Of a stretch of DNA of 64,000 nucleotides, positions 34,096-42,883 are shown piece by piece. A program made the position numbers and the translations under genes. Numbering within the stretch: position 1 is the first letter of the stretch; each line of letters begins with the position of its first letter. Under the pieces are notes generated by a model that was given only the letters and a program-made list of their open reading frames with translations, was not told where the DNA came from and made no database searches. This DNA is from Nitrospina sp. (GTDB lineage Bacteria; Nitrospinota; Nitrospinia; Nitrospinales; VA-1), in the NCBI GenBank assembly GCA_018697205.1, contig JABHTG010000141.1, positions 22,574 to 86,573 of the forward strand, written 5' to 3'.

Positions 34096-34884
34096 TTATT
34101 CTTTCCATTTGGCGTTGATTGCAAGTGAACCCATTCTAATACCCCCCATACGAAGACTGGTTAAAAGATCCAATGATGGAAGAAAAAATAATCCACGAGA
34201 TATTGGAGAATGTGTTACGCTTTCGGAAAAATCTTCTAGCCTTTTTGGGTTATTACTAAAGGTAATAGCATATTGACCTGACTCTGAATCTACTTGACAT
34301 GGAAAACTATACTGTGGAAGTTTGCAAGAAAGCCTATTATCCGTCTTAAATTTTTGAGTCATTACAAAGCTACTCTGGACCGTGTCTAGGTTTCCTGAGT
34401 TATTCAAGAGCACTTCTTCTTTTTTGCTAGAAATATCGGAATGTGAGCCTCCCTCTAAAACTTGCTCTTCGATTAGATTGCCACTTGGGCCAAACAATTC
34501 TTTAATTTTATCGGCAAGAATTAGATTAAACTCCTCACTTTTAGAAGAAAAGTATAAAAACATATCACCATCAGTAGCTGGTACTTCTACATCATTTATA
34601 TCTATTTCATCAAGAGAATGAAAACCACCGCGAACTGGAGCATCGGGTGTAATCAAAATCCAAACCATAGGACCAAAACCAACAACAGCGCTAACTTCAC
34701 TACTCTTGATTTTATTTTTAGGCCGATCATTAAAAAAATTTGCCTCTAATTCACAGGCCATGCTAGGAGTCTGCGCCCCAATTCGTACGATATTCATCGC
34801 AATGAGTGGCAAACTATCAAAATTATATATTTGTATCAGAGTGTGTTGTTTTGGGACAGTAAAAATACCTTGTTGAGGTTTCAA
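34096..34884 (-). CDS. Dyp-type-peroxidase-like protein lacking the heme motifs
   Basis: 262 residues. Three segments align in order with YfeX-type Dyp peroxidases: the opening QQGIFTVPKQHTLIQIYNF, the core AVVGFGPMVWILI through VPATDGDMFLYF, and the end SPISRGLFFLPSLDLLTSL (YfeX: PVTGGYYFAPSLDKLMAL). The stretch between should contain the distal GFxDGxxNP motif and the proximal histidine. It is shortened here, and neither is visible. This is probably a non-catalytic relative, or one with another ligand. The start is a TTG preceded by AGAGGAA. It sits just past the urtE end, which may be coincidence. Confidence 0.55.
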   Translation of the reverse strand: MKPQQGIFTVPKQHTLIQIYNFDSLPLIAMNIVRIGAQTPSMACELEANFFNDRPKNKIKSSEVSAVVGFGPMVWILITPDAPVRGGFHSLDEIDINDVEVPATDGDMFLYFSSKSEEFNLILADKIKELFGPSGNLIEEQVLEGGSHSDISSKKEEVLLNNSGNLDTVQSSFVMTQKFKTDNRLSCKLPQYSFPCQVDSESGQYAITFSNNPKRLEDFSESVTHSPISRGLFFLPSLDLLTSLRMGGIRMGSLAINAKWKE

Positions 34885-34951
34885 TAGAAATTCCTCTAAA
34901 AAAAATCAATAAACAGTAAAACCACAAAAACAAAAATCGCGAAGCTATCCT

Positions 34952-35647
34952 TTATACCTTTAAATATTGATCGATAACTTCTTCTCCAAGGTTTTCCATT
35001 TTATCAGCCGCAACATTTCTCCCTTTATCAAGAATATAAAACTGTTGAGCAACTCGCCGTGCAAAGGGAAGCTTTTGTTCAACTAAAAGTATTGTCATTC
35101 CCCTCTCTTGATTAAGGCGAATAATGATATCCCCTATTTCGTGCACAATATTTGGCTGAATGCCTTCTGTAGGTTCATCTAGAATTAATAATTTTGGATT
35201 AATCGATAACGCCCTGCCAATTGCCAATTGCTGCTGTTGCCCTCCAGAAAGATCTCCGCCACGACGATGAAGCATCTGCTTTAAAACAGGGAAAATTTCA
35301 AATATAAACTCAGGAATCACACGCAACCCATCCGCGCGAGCGAGTAGCCCTACTTGAAGGTTTTCCTCAACACTAAGTTGAGTAAAAATTTCTCTACCCT
35401 GAGGAACATAACCAATTCCTTTATATGCCCTAACATCAGCAGACTTTTTGGTAAGATCGTAATCATTATATATAATAGAAGCTGATGAGGTTGGTAACAA
35501 TCCCATAATAGACTTCAAGAGCGTCGTCTTACCAACTCCATTTCTTCCCATCAAACAGGTACAGGATCCAGCCAAAACATTCAAGTCAACATCCCAAAGT
35601 GTGTGGCTTTCCCCATAAAACTGGTTTAGCTTTTCAACCTTTAACAA
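34952..35647 (-). CDS. urtE: Urea ABC transporter ATPase UrtE
   Basis: 231 residues, a LivF-type ATPase. Walker A is GRNGVGKTT, the signature is LSGGQQQQLAIGRAL, Walker B is LLILDEPTEGIQPN, and the switch histidine position is occupied in LLVEQKL as usual for this family. It starts four bases after urtD. With UrtD it powers the UrtBC channel. The GIGYVPQGREIF segment with ILDEPTEGIQPNIV is typical of UrtE. Confidence 0.95.
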   Translation of the reverse strand: MLKVEKLNQFYGESHTLWDVDLNVLAGSCTCLMGRNGVGKTTLLKSIMGLLPTSSASIIYNDYDLTKKSADVRAYKGIGYVPQGREIFTQLSVEENLQVGLLARADGLRVIPEFIFEIFPVLKQMLHRRGGDLSGGQQQQLAIGRALSINPKLLILDEPTEGIQPNIVHEIGDIIIRLNQERGMTILLVEQKLPFARRVAQQFYILDKGRNVAADKMENLGEEVIDQYLKV

Positions 35648-35651
35648 AGTA

Positions 35652-36437
35652 TCAACTCCCTAAATAAACTTCGACTACCTTTGGATTATTTTGTACGTCT
35701 TCCATTGTCCCCTCTGCAAGGACGTGTCCTTCGTGCAAAACTGTAACCCTATTTGCTATAGAACGAATGAAATCCATTTCATGTTCAACAACGACTACGG
35801 AATGCTTCCCAGCCAAGGAGCTTAAAAGCTCGGCAGTCTGTTCGGTTTCTTGATGTGTCATCCCAGCCACCGGCTCATCAATTAATAGTACTCTGGGATC
35901 TTGTACTAATAGCATTCCTATTTCAAGCCATTGCGTTTGTCCATGAGCTAGTAGACCAGCACATATATTTTTTTGTTCAGCCAAGCCAATAGTCTCCAAA
36001 GCAGTTTCAATTGTTACTTTTTGATCTGCGTTTAAACGTTTTAATAGCGATGTCCAAATATCCTTGTCTGCGTGAAGCGCTAACTCTAAATTCTCGAATA
36101 CCGTGTGATTTTTAAATACTGTCGGCTTTTGAAACTTTCGTCCAATACCAGCGTGTGCAATTTCATACTCCGTCATTTTGGTTAGATCCATAGACTGACC
36201 AAAGAAAACCGTCCCTTCATCCGGTCGCGTTTTTCCGGTGATCACATCCATCATAGTAGTTTTCCCTGCTCCGTTTGGGCCTATGATGCAACGAAGCTCC
36301 CCATCGTCAATATATAAATTAAGAGCATTTAAAGCCTTAAATCCATCAAAGCTAACGGTGACATTCTCTATATATAAAATACAACCATGCCTTGTATCAA
36401 CCGTGCTCTCTTTCGTTTGATTATCTTCGCTATCCAT
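35652..36437 (-). CDS. urtD: Urea ABC transporter ATPase UrtD
   Basis: About 261 residues, a LivG-type ATPase. Walker A is GPNGAGKTT, the signature is the degenerate LLAHGQTQWLEIGM seen in UrtD, and Walker B is VLLIDEPVAGM followed by VVVEHEMDF. The GIGRKFQKPTVFKN segment is also UrtD-like. The ATG at 36437 has AGGG upstream and overlaps urtC by eight bases. The longer frame to 36488 would overlap urtC by 59 bases and is less likely. Confidence 0.95.
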   Translation of the reverse strand: MDSEDNQTKESTVDTRHGCILYIENVTVSFDGFKALNALNLYIDDGELRCIIGPNGAGKTTMMDVITGKTRPDEGTVFFGQSMDLTKMTEYEIAHAGIGRKFQKPTVFKNHTVFENLELALHADKDIWTSLLKRLNADQKVTIETALETIGLAEQKNICAGLLAHGQTQWLEIGMLLVQDPRVLLIDEPVAGMTHQETEQTAELLSSLAGKHSVVVVEHEMDFIRSIANRVTVLHEGHVLAEGTMEDVQNNPKVVEVYLGS

Positions 36438-37542
36438 TTGTAACATCCCTATTATTGCTCTTTGAAGTATAGCGATCAAAAATACCAATAAATCCTTTAG
36501 GTAAAAATAAAGTAACCACTATGAAAAGAACTCCTAAAAAATAAAGCCAATAATCTGGGGCAGCAACAGTAAACCAGCTTTTTGCCACATTGACTAATCC
36601 TGCACCTAGGAGCGCTCCAACTAATGTTCCCCGACCACCAACGGCTACCCATATTGCCATTTCAATTGAGTTTGCGGGTTGCATTTCACTTGGATTGATT
36701 ATACCCACTTGTGGCACATAGAGTGCACCAGCTAAACCACACAAAAATGCAGAAATAGTCCAAATAAAAAGTTTGTAATTCAAAGTATTGTAACCGGAAA
36801 ACATCACTCTATTTTCAACATCTCGAACCGCTATAAGAACTCGGCCTAACTTTGACTTTATGATATAACGAGAAAGGACATAACTAAAAAACAACATTAA
36901 AGCTGTAATCACAAACAAACTCATTTTTGTAGAAGGTTCTTGTAAAGAATATCCCAAAATTCTCTTAAAATCGGTAAGCCCGTTATTACCTCCAAAACCC
37001 GTATTATTTCGAAAAAACAAAAGCATTAAAGCGTATGTCATCGCCTGAGTAATGATTGCAAAATAAACTCCCTTAATACGTGAACGAAAAGCAAAGTAAC
37101 CAAAAATAAATGCAAATAATCCAGGTAATAAGAAAATAATTAATAAAGTAAAAGAAAAATAATCAAAACCATACCAATACCACGGTAGCTCCTTCCAATC
37201 GAGAAATACCATAAAATCAGGCAAGTCACTTTTGTAAACTCCTTCTTTACCAATACTCCTCATCAAATACATGCCCATTGCATAGCCGCCAATGGAAAAA
37301 AAAACTCCATGTCCCAAACTCAAAATACCTGTATACCCCCAAATCAAATCAACAGCCAAAGCAACTATGGCGTAACATAAATACTTTCCAAGAAGCGGAA
37401 ACATATAATCGGGAATATGAAATAAAGATTCTTCTGAAATAAATATATTTAAAATTGGAAGTATAATAATGGCAGTAAACAATAGTCCAAAGGTAAGCAA
37501 CCAACTTCGAAACGAATGTAATTCTGCGATTTGTTTTATCAT
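36430..37542 (-). CDS. urtC: Urea ABC transporter permease UrtC
   Basis: 370 residues with about ten membrane helices, LivM family. The DLIWGYTGILSLGHGVFFSIG segment, the NNGLTD motif and the VGGRGTLVGALLGAG loop that contacts the ATPases are clear. UrtB and UrtC form the inner-membrane urea channel. It begins 11 bases after urtB on the same strand. Confidence 0.96.
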   Translation of the reverse strand: MIKQIAELHSFRSWLLTFGLLFTAIIILPILNIFISEESLFHIPDYMFPLLGKYLCYAIVALAVDLIWGYTGILSLGHGVFFSIGGYAMGMYLMRSIGKEGVYKSDLPDFMVFLDWKELPWYWYGFDYFSFTLLIIFLLPGLFAFIFGYFAFRSRIKGVYFAIITQAMTYALMLLFFRNNTGFGGNNGLTDFKRILGYSLQEPSTKMSLFVITALMLFFSYVLSRYIIKSKLGRVLIAVRDVENRVMFSGYNTLNYKLFIWTISAFLCGLAGALYVPQVGIINPSEMQPANSIEMAIWVAVGGRGTLVGALLGAGLVNVAKSWFTVAAPDYWLYFLGVLFIVVTLFLPKGFIGIFDRYTSKSNNRDVTNG

Positions 37543-37553
37543 CTAATCAGTAC

Positions 37554-39239
37554 TCAATTATCGACAGAGCGCCCCTTAAGAGCAAATAAGCCTTGCGGTC
37601 GCTTTTGAATTAAAGCGATAATAATAACCAAAACTATTATTTTTCCCAGTACGGCCCCAGAAATAGGCTCTAAAAATTTATTAACAACACCGATTCCAAG
37701 AGCACCTACAACTGTACCTGCAATTTTACCCACACCACCTAAAACAACGACCATAAAAGAGTCCACGATATACATGCGTCCCAGTTCTGGTCCCACATTT
37801 CCTATCTGAGAAAGGGCGAGTCCGCCAAGACCGGCCACACCAGATCCCAATCCAAAAGTCCACATATCAACTTTATTAGTTGATATTCCCATGCAAGCAG
37901 CCATCTCTCTGTTTTGAGTTACCGCTCGAACTTGAAGTCCAAGAGATGTTTTCTGTAATAGTGCCCAAATAGCTGTCACTACAAAAACTACGAATATAAT
38001 AATCACAATTCTACTGTAAGGAAAAACAACTCCATTAAAAACTTCAACACCACCCGAGAGGTAGAAAGGGTTGGCCACCTCTACATTTTGAGCGCCGAAA
38101 GTTAGTCTCACAGTTTGAATCAAAACTAAACTTATTCCCCATGTAGCAAGAAGTGTTTCCAATGGCCGACCATAAAGATGTCTTATAACAACTCGCTCTA
38201 AAATAATACCTACAATTGCGCTAGCTAAAAAGGAAACGGGTATAGCAATAATTAAATACCAATCAAAATAACTGGGTAAATAATCTACAAATAAATTTTG
38301 GACAAGAAATGTTGCATAAGCGCCAATCATCAACATTTCACCATGAGCCATGTTAATAACGCCCATAAGTCCAAACGTAATAGCCAAACCCAAGGCCGCA
38401 AGGAGTAATATACTACCAAGACTTAATCCATAAAATAAATTTGCTATTTGATCAACAAATCCCTGCCGCTGCTTAATGGAATTGATTGCCTTGGCAGCTC
38501 TATCACGAATTTCTGAATCCTCTTCAAGAAAATCACCTTTATTATTTTTTTTCAATAATCCTTCAAGAATAGTGTAAAAATTATTACTTCCAAATTTTTT
38601 AATAGTATTTATCGATTCAATACGTTTAATTCTGTCTTTACTTTCTATATTTATTTTTGCTAGAACCAATAAAAGAGTCTCTTTCACATCATTGTTTTTT
38701 TCTTTTTTTAGTGAGTCTTCAACTATATCCAGAACTGAACTCGAAGAACGCTTTAACAACTCTTGCGCCGCTTTTAATCGAACATTAGGTTCCTCGGAGC
38801 TCAACTTTAGCTTTGCAATTGCCGTAGCCAAATATCTTCTAACAGTGTTATTAATTCTTGGTTTTCTAAGTGTTAAAGTTTTTATATTTAACTTTTCTCC
38901 TGTAAGAGCATCAGCAGCTTGGTCCTCCGACTCATTTAAAATGACAAGGTTTCCCTTATCCGTAACAGCCAGACGTTTATTCTTAAGAGCACTTAAAGCC
39001 GGTAGTGCTTTAGAGTTTCCAAGTTCGCCCAATTTTTTTACTGCTATTTTAATCTTGGAACGACTCTTATTTCCTAAGTCATTCAATAACGACTCAAAGT
39101 CATTCGCTTCAACAATTGATATGGAAGATACGAAATAAGCGATAACAAAAAACAACCCAATTGGTCGTATCAAAAATTTAAAAGCTCTAAAAGTTTCAAT
39201 AGAACAAATAGATTTAATTAGGGAAAGGTGTTTGGCCAT
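37554..39239 (-). CDS. urtB: Urea ABC transporter permease UrtB
   Basis: 561 residues. The C-terminal 290 residues are a LivH-type permease (GLAITFGLMGVINMAHGEML, the GVAGLGGLALSQIGNVGPEL segment). As is usual in UrtB, a signal-like helix and about 220 residues of periplasmic alpha-helical repeats precede it (LNDLGNKSRSKIKIAVKKLG, ALSALKNKRL, VRLKAAQELLKRSSSS), HEAT-like in pattern. The long form separates UrtB from branched-chain amino acid permeases. It follows urtA after a hairpin that may lower its expression relative to the binding protein. Confidence 0.95.
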   Translation of the reverse strand: MAKHLSLIKSICSIETFRAFKFLIRPIGLFFVIAYFVSSISIVEANDFESLLNDLGNKSRSKIKIAVKKLGELGNSKALPALSALKNKRLAVTDKGNLVILNESEDQAADALTGEKLNIKTLTLRKPRINNTVRRYLATAIAKLKLSSEEPNVRLKAAQELLKRSSSSVLDIVEDSLKKEKNNDVKETLLLVLAKINIESKDRIKRIESINTIKKFGSNNFYTILEGLLKKNNKGDFLEEDSEIRDRAAKAINSIKQRQGFVDQIANLFYGLSLGSILLLAALGLAITFGLMGVINMAHGEMLMIGAYATFLVQNLFVDYLPSYFDWYLIIAIPVSFLASAIVGIILERVVIRHLYGRPLETLLATWGISLVLIQTVRLTFGAQNVEVANPFYLSGGVEVFNGVVFPYSRIVIIIFVVFVVTAIWALLQKTSLGLQVRAVTQNREMAACMGISTNKVDMWTFGLGSGVAGLGGLALSQIGNVGPELGRMYIVDSFMVVVLGGVGKIAGTVVGALGIGVVNKFLEPISGAVLGKIIVLVIIIALIQKRPQGLFALKGRSVDN

Positions 39240-39265
39240 TAACTAAAGTCTTTCTATAAACAAAG

Positions 39266-39296
39266 AAATTCCATTCACTTAAAGTGAATGGAATTT
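39266..39296 (-). terminator. Hairpin between urtA and urtB (attenuator)
   Basis: A 15-base perfect inverted repeat (39266-39280 with 39282-39296) lies in the 139-base gap. Read on the minus strand it is followed by TTTCTTTG, a weak T tract. It probably protects the urtA transcript or partly terminates, so the binding protein is made in excess over the membrane parts. Confidence 0.6.
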
Positions 39297-39378
39297 TTAT
39301 CAAAGCTCTCCGGACAGAGAGTACGAACCAATTTTATAGGAAACTAATACCGATCTGCCGGAGGAGAAACCCGAAAAA

Positions 39379-40692
39379 TCAGAATTTAGCCTTGGTACAA
39401 TTACCACACACCCAAGGATAAGTCCAATCGGCTACTTTTTTAGCACTTTCAGGGATAAAGGGACTCCATGCTTGTGCTCGAATAGGTCCATCTGTTTTCC
39501 AGACTACATCAAATTGTCCATTTTCCTGGATCTCACCAATAACTACAGGTTTATGTAAATGATGATTCTTTGCATCCATTGTAATTTTAAAACCAGAAGG
39601 AGATTGTACCGTTTGACCACCTATTGCCTGTCTCACTGCATCTATATCCGTGGTACCCGCTTGTTCGACTGCCTGAGCCCACATCTTTATTCCTATGTAA
39701 GTCGCTTCCATTGGATCATTGGTCACACGCTTAGAACCACCCGGCAACTTATTTTTCTTAACATAAGCATTCCATTTTTTAATGAATGCTTTATTTTCTG
39801 GGGTCTTAACAGACATAAAATAATTCCAGGCTGCCAAGTGTCCTACTAACGGTTTGGTATCAATACCACGCAATTCTTCTTCACCTACAGAAAATGCAAC
39901 AACCGGAATGTCTTCCGCCTTTAGCCCCTGATTTCCAAGTTCCTTATAAAAAGGGACATTCGAGTCGCCATTTATTGTGGAAACGACCGCGGTTGGTTTA
40001 CCAGCAGCAAATTTTTTAATATCTGCAACTATCGTTTGGTAATCACTATGACCAAACGGAGTATACGTTTCCATAATATCTTTTTTCGCTACACCCTTAG
40101 ATTTCAAGAAGTAGTTAAGAATCTTATTAGTCGTACGTGGATATACATAGTCAGTCCCTAAAAGAACCCACCTTTTAGCACCACCACCATCTTCGCTCAT
40201 TAAATATTCTACCGCAGGAATGGCTTGCTGATTTGGAGCAGCGCCAGTGTAAAAAACATTATAAGAAGATTCCTCGCCTTCATACTGAACCGGATAAAAA
40301 AGTAATCCATTTAATTCTTCAAAAACCGGAAGAACTGACTTTCTAGATACAGAGGTCCAACAACCAAATGTAACAGCAACTTTCTGCTTTTGAATTAACT
40401 CCCTAGCTTTTTCAGCAAATAAAGGCCAATCAGAAGCAGGATCAACGACAACTGGCTCTAATTTTTTCCCGAGCAATCCACCTTTATTATTGATCTCTTC
40501 AATGGCCATTAAAGCGACATCTTTTAATGATGTTTCACTAATTGCCATCGTACCGGAAAGCGAATGTAAAACTCCTACCTTTATTGTATCTGCTGCATGA
40601 GCGACACCGCTAGTAACAAAAAAAACAACGGCAAGAAGAAAAAACTTTAAACTAAAAAATGGAGCTTTTTGTTTTGGTTCTAAATAATTCAT
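39379..40692 (-). CDS. urtA: Urea ABC transporter substrate-binding protein UrtA
   Basis: 437 residues with a signal peptide (FFLLAVVFFVTSGVAHAA). The type I periplasmic fold starts TIKVGVLHSLSGTMAISE, continues GGLLGKKLEPVVVDPASDWP and has YPVQYEGEESSYNVFYTGAAP, all strongly UrtA-like (the AmiC/UrtA group) rather than LivJ. The end WVCGNCTKAKF carries two cysteines. It captures urea in the periplasm with high affinity. It heads urtABCDE and has a sigma-54-type promoter 74-90 bases upstream. Confidence 0.96.
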   Translation of the reverse strand: MNYLEPKQKAPFFSLKFFLLAVVFFVTSGVAHAADTIKVGVLHSLSGTMAISETSLKDVALMAIEEINNKGGLLGKKLEPVVVDPASDWPLFAEKARELIQKQKVAVTFGCWTSVSRKSVLPVFEELNGLLFYPVQYEGEESSYNVFYTGAAPNQQAIPAVEYLMSEDGGGAKRWVLLGTDYVYPRTTNKILNYFLKSKGVAKKDIMETYTPFGHSDYQTIVADIKKFAAGKPTAVVSTINGDSNVPFYKELGNQGLKAEDIPVVAFSVGEEELRGIDTKPLVGHLAAWNYFMSVKTPENKAFIKKWNAYVKKNKLPGGSKRVTNDPMEATYIGIKMWAQAVEQAGTTDIDAVRQAIGGQTVQSPSGFKITMDAKNHHLHKPVVIGEIQENGQFDVVWKTDGPIRAQAWSPFIPESAKKVADWTYPWVCGNCTKAKF

Positions 40693-41045
40693 CTTTCTAG
40701 CATCCTTTCAAAGCCAAATTAATAATTATGTTTTTTAACTTAAGCCCTACATAACTATTCTAGTGAGCAATTCCGATGCCAAAAAAAAATTAAGACAAAA
40801 ACCTTTAAAAAACATTGCCTTGTAAAGTTATATTAAAAAAGCATTCTCAATTTTGCTCTAAAATTAAGCATTAAACTGGCATAGTGCTATTTTTTGATAC
40901 TTCTTATAAATATTATTTATATAAAGGCAAAGGGGGGAAAATAAAAAAATCGATTAAGAGGATCGACCTATTAATTTTAAAATTAAAGTTGAGGAGTCAC
41001 AGCTAAGTTTCGACTTCATAATAAAAAAAAAGTCTTGTGATAAAA
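40693..41045. other. Regulatory region upstream of urtA
   Basis: This 353-base AT-rich gap between the porin gene and urtA (both minus strand) holds the sigma-54 promoter match at 40766-40782 and, at its far end, the porin terminator. The part further upstream (40800-41000) is where an activator such as NtrC would bind. I cannot point to a convincing palindrome there. No small gene is evident. Confidence 0.4.
40766..40782 (-). promoter_or_regulatory. Sigma-54 (RpoN) promoter match for urtABCDE
   Basis: On the minus strand the sequence reads TTGGCATCGGAATTGCT. The consensus is TTGGCACGNNNNTTGCT, so the invariant GG (-24) and GC (-12) are present with the exact 10-base separation and only two of the 13 defined bases differ. 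Transcription would start near 40755, giving a leader of about 60 bases before the urtA ATG. Confidence 0.7.
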
Positions 41046-41075
41046 AAAAGGAAAGGCTATAAAGCCTTTCCTTTT
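41046..41075 (-). terminator. Terminator of the porin gene
   Basis: A 13-base stem (AAAAGGAAAGGCT with AGCCTTTCCTTTT) has a 4-base loop and, on the minus strand, is followed by a run of T. It lies 29 bases after the porin stop codon and separates the porin from the urtA promoter region. Confidence 0.85.
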
Positions 41076-41103
41076 CCTAAGCAAGTCTAATCTTAATTTA
41101 AAA

Positions 41104-42249
41104 CTATAACTGAAACTGCATAGCCAACATAGCTGTATTTTTGTCAACCGTATTATCATGATCTGTATCAACGTACCAAAGTGCTGTTATTTTGGCATTA
41201 AAACCATCAATCACATAATTCAAACCGGCTTCTGTTCGATCTTTAGTTCCTCTACTACCAGAAGCGTTTGTTTGATCTCTATCATAACTCTGGTACCTAA
41301 AATAAGGCTGAAGCTGACCTTGTATGCCACCAATCGAAGTTTTATCGGGCATTAAGTAACTTGCTAAAATCAGGTAAGAATCACCCTGAAGCAAGTTAGT
41401 TGTATAATCACCAGTATGACCACTCTTATCATCCAAGTCCCAATCATAGTAAGCACCCTCAAGATTAAGAACGGCACCACCACTGATAGTCCTTTCTATA
41501 AGAATATCAGCACCTATCCCTGAGAAGTCACCTTTATCAGCAGCCGTGCCTACAGCGTCTTCTTCATGATGAACAGATATTCCTAAAGTGGTAAGTTGCT
41601 TAGCTCCAAAATAAGTACTCCCCGTATAAAACCCTGGTTCTGCATCGCCTAGAGCAATATCAATTCTACCTGTGTGTCTGACACTATCGTCTACATCAGA
41701 GCCGCCACTGGTGCCTTCGAAAACACCGTATGCCCATTCAAATTTACCACCCGCAACATCACCATGAAACGCAAAGCCATTATCGCGACCAGCAAAAACA
41801 CCTAGATTCCCAAAAGACTGAACAATCGGATAAGAATACGCCGCATTCAAATAGTAAGGTCCATCCAAGTTAGAGCGGTCACTTGGAGGCAACTGCCGTC
41901 CTACCCATAAATCAAAAAAACCAAAATCTATTTTAGCAACTGCATCCAGAAGGTTAACACTATCTCCACTAAGATCTGTATTGAATTCAACCTGAATATT
42001 TTTATGAACCTGAGAAACCGTATAGAGCCTCATGTTATCCAAGGAGGTATCAAAAGAGTCTTCCCCCGCATTGGTAGCATTATTTTCATTATTTGACACA
42101 GATGCCCTTAAACCCATACCTATTTGAAAATATTTAGTATCATCAATCTTAATTTTTGCGCCAGCGGTAGCAAAAATAGGAGAGCTAGCTACAATCAAAA
42201 AAACCGCAACAATACCAAAAGAAAACCGCGTAAAAATCGATAAATTCAT
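41104..42249 (-). CDS. Outer-membrane porin, OprO/OprP-like, probable urea porin
   Basis: About 381 residues: signal peptide (FSFGIVAVFLIVASSPIFATA) and a 16-strand-type barrel with repeated aromatic strands (KYFQIGMGLRASVSNN, LDLWVGRQLPPSDRSN-like, FEWAYGVFEGTSGG), ending MLAMQFQL. The MRLYTVSQVHKNIQVEFNTD segment is typical of the phosphate-selective porin O/P family, which also includes FmdC-like porins for short amides and urea. Position directly upstream of urtA supports urea passage. GGGGGAAGG precedes the ATG at 42249; the longer frame to 42354 has no signal peptide at its start. Confidence 0.85.
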   Translation of the reverse strand: MNLSIFTRFSFGIVAVFLIVASSPIFATAGAKIKIDDTKYFQIGMGLRASVSNNENNATNAGEDSFDTSLDNMRLYTVSQVHKNIQVEFNTDLSGDSVNLLDAVAKIDFGFFDLWVGRQLPPSDRSNLDGPYYLNAAYSYPIVQSFGNLGVFAGRDNGFAFHGDVAGGKFEWAYGVFEGTSGGSDVDDSVRHTGRIDIALGDAEPGFYTGSTYFGAKQLTTLGISVHHEEDAVGTAADKGDFSGIGADILIERTISGGAVLNLEGAYYDWDLDDKSGHTGDYTTNLLQGDSYLILASYLMPDKTSIGGIQGQLQPYFRYQSYDRDQTNASGSRGTKDRTEAGLNYVIDGFNAKITALWYVDTDHDNTVDKNTAMLAMQFQL

Positions 42250-42883
42250 AAACACCTTCCCCCTCACTCTAAAATAATATTTATTTTTTAACAAATTCTC
42301 CAGATTAAACAAGATTATCTCGGCGTCGTCAGGGACGGTGGTCCAAATCAACAATTGAATATTAACACAAGAAAAAAACTAATACAAAGTGCCAAGGTTA
42401 TAGACATCAAATTCGTTGGACTTCAATGTTTTTATCACTTGTATTTTTCCAACCGCTCATTATATGAAAATTAACAACCAATTGACCCGTAAAAAGTCAC
42501 TCCTTAAGTTTGTTCATAAAATTGATCAAATTCTCCAAAAGCCCCTCCTAACCATAACCCTAATTCAACTAGATATTCTCAATAAATATATAAAAATAAT
42601 AAAACATCACTGACCACGTTGATTCCATAACATGTATAGAGTAAACAATAGCAAAAGTTATTCCTTTTTTTTCAGAAAAAACCTAATAGCTTATCTATTA
42701 ACGAGTTAAAAAAAAATAAGGGTGTTTGAAGTGATCGCTTAAGGGAGAAAACGTTCTTTATGGAGGCATTAAAACAAAGGTTGCTTAAATATGGAGCAAA
42801 TTAAAATAAACGTTCTCGAATTTACTAAGAAACTCTTAAAATGCCAGCGAGTCAGACATTTCGGGCAACTTTACTAAAGCAAA
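42250..42883. other. Long gene-free region between urease cluster and porin
   Basis: About 634 bases, very AT-rich, between two minus-strand genes. It must contain the porin promoter. A 9-base direct repeat AAACGTTCT occurs at 42749 and 42808, flanking GGAGGCATT. A GTGCCAA near 42390 resembles half of a sigma-54 site, but the GC element is missing. Short frames here (the longest has 65 codons from 42416) have no protein-like character. No recognised RNA gene. Confidence 0.35.

Noticed and set aside
38692..39138. A 148-codon frame on the plus strand
   Set aside because: It is antisense to the helical repeat part of urtB and only reflects its codon pattern.
42385..42400. Half sigma-54 site (GTGCCAA) upstream of the porin
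   Set aside because: The -24-like half is present but there is no GC at the -12 distance.
42416..42613. A 65-codon plus-strand frame in the long gene-free region
   Set aside because: No ribosome binding site and an AT-driven residue composition (Ile/Lys/Asn) without domain or signal character.
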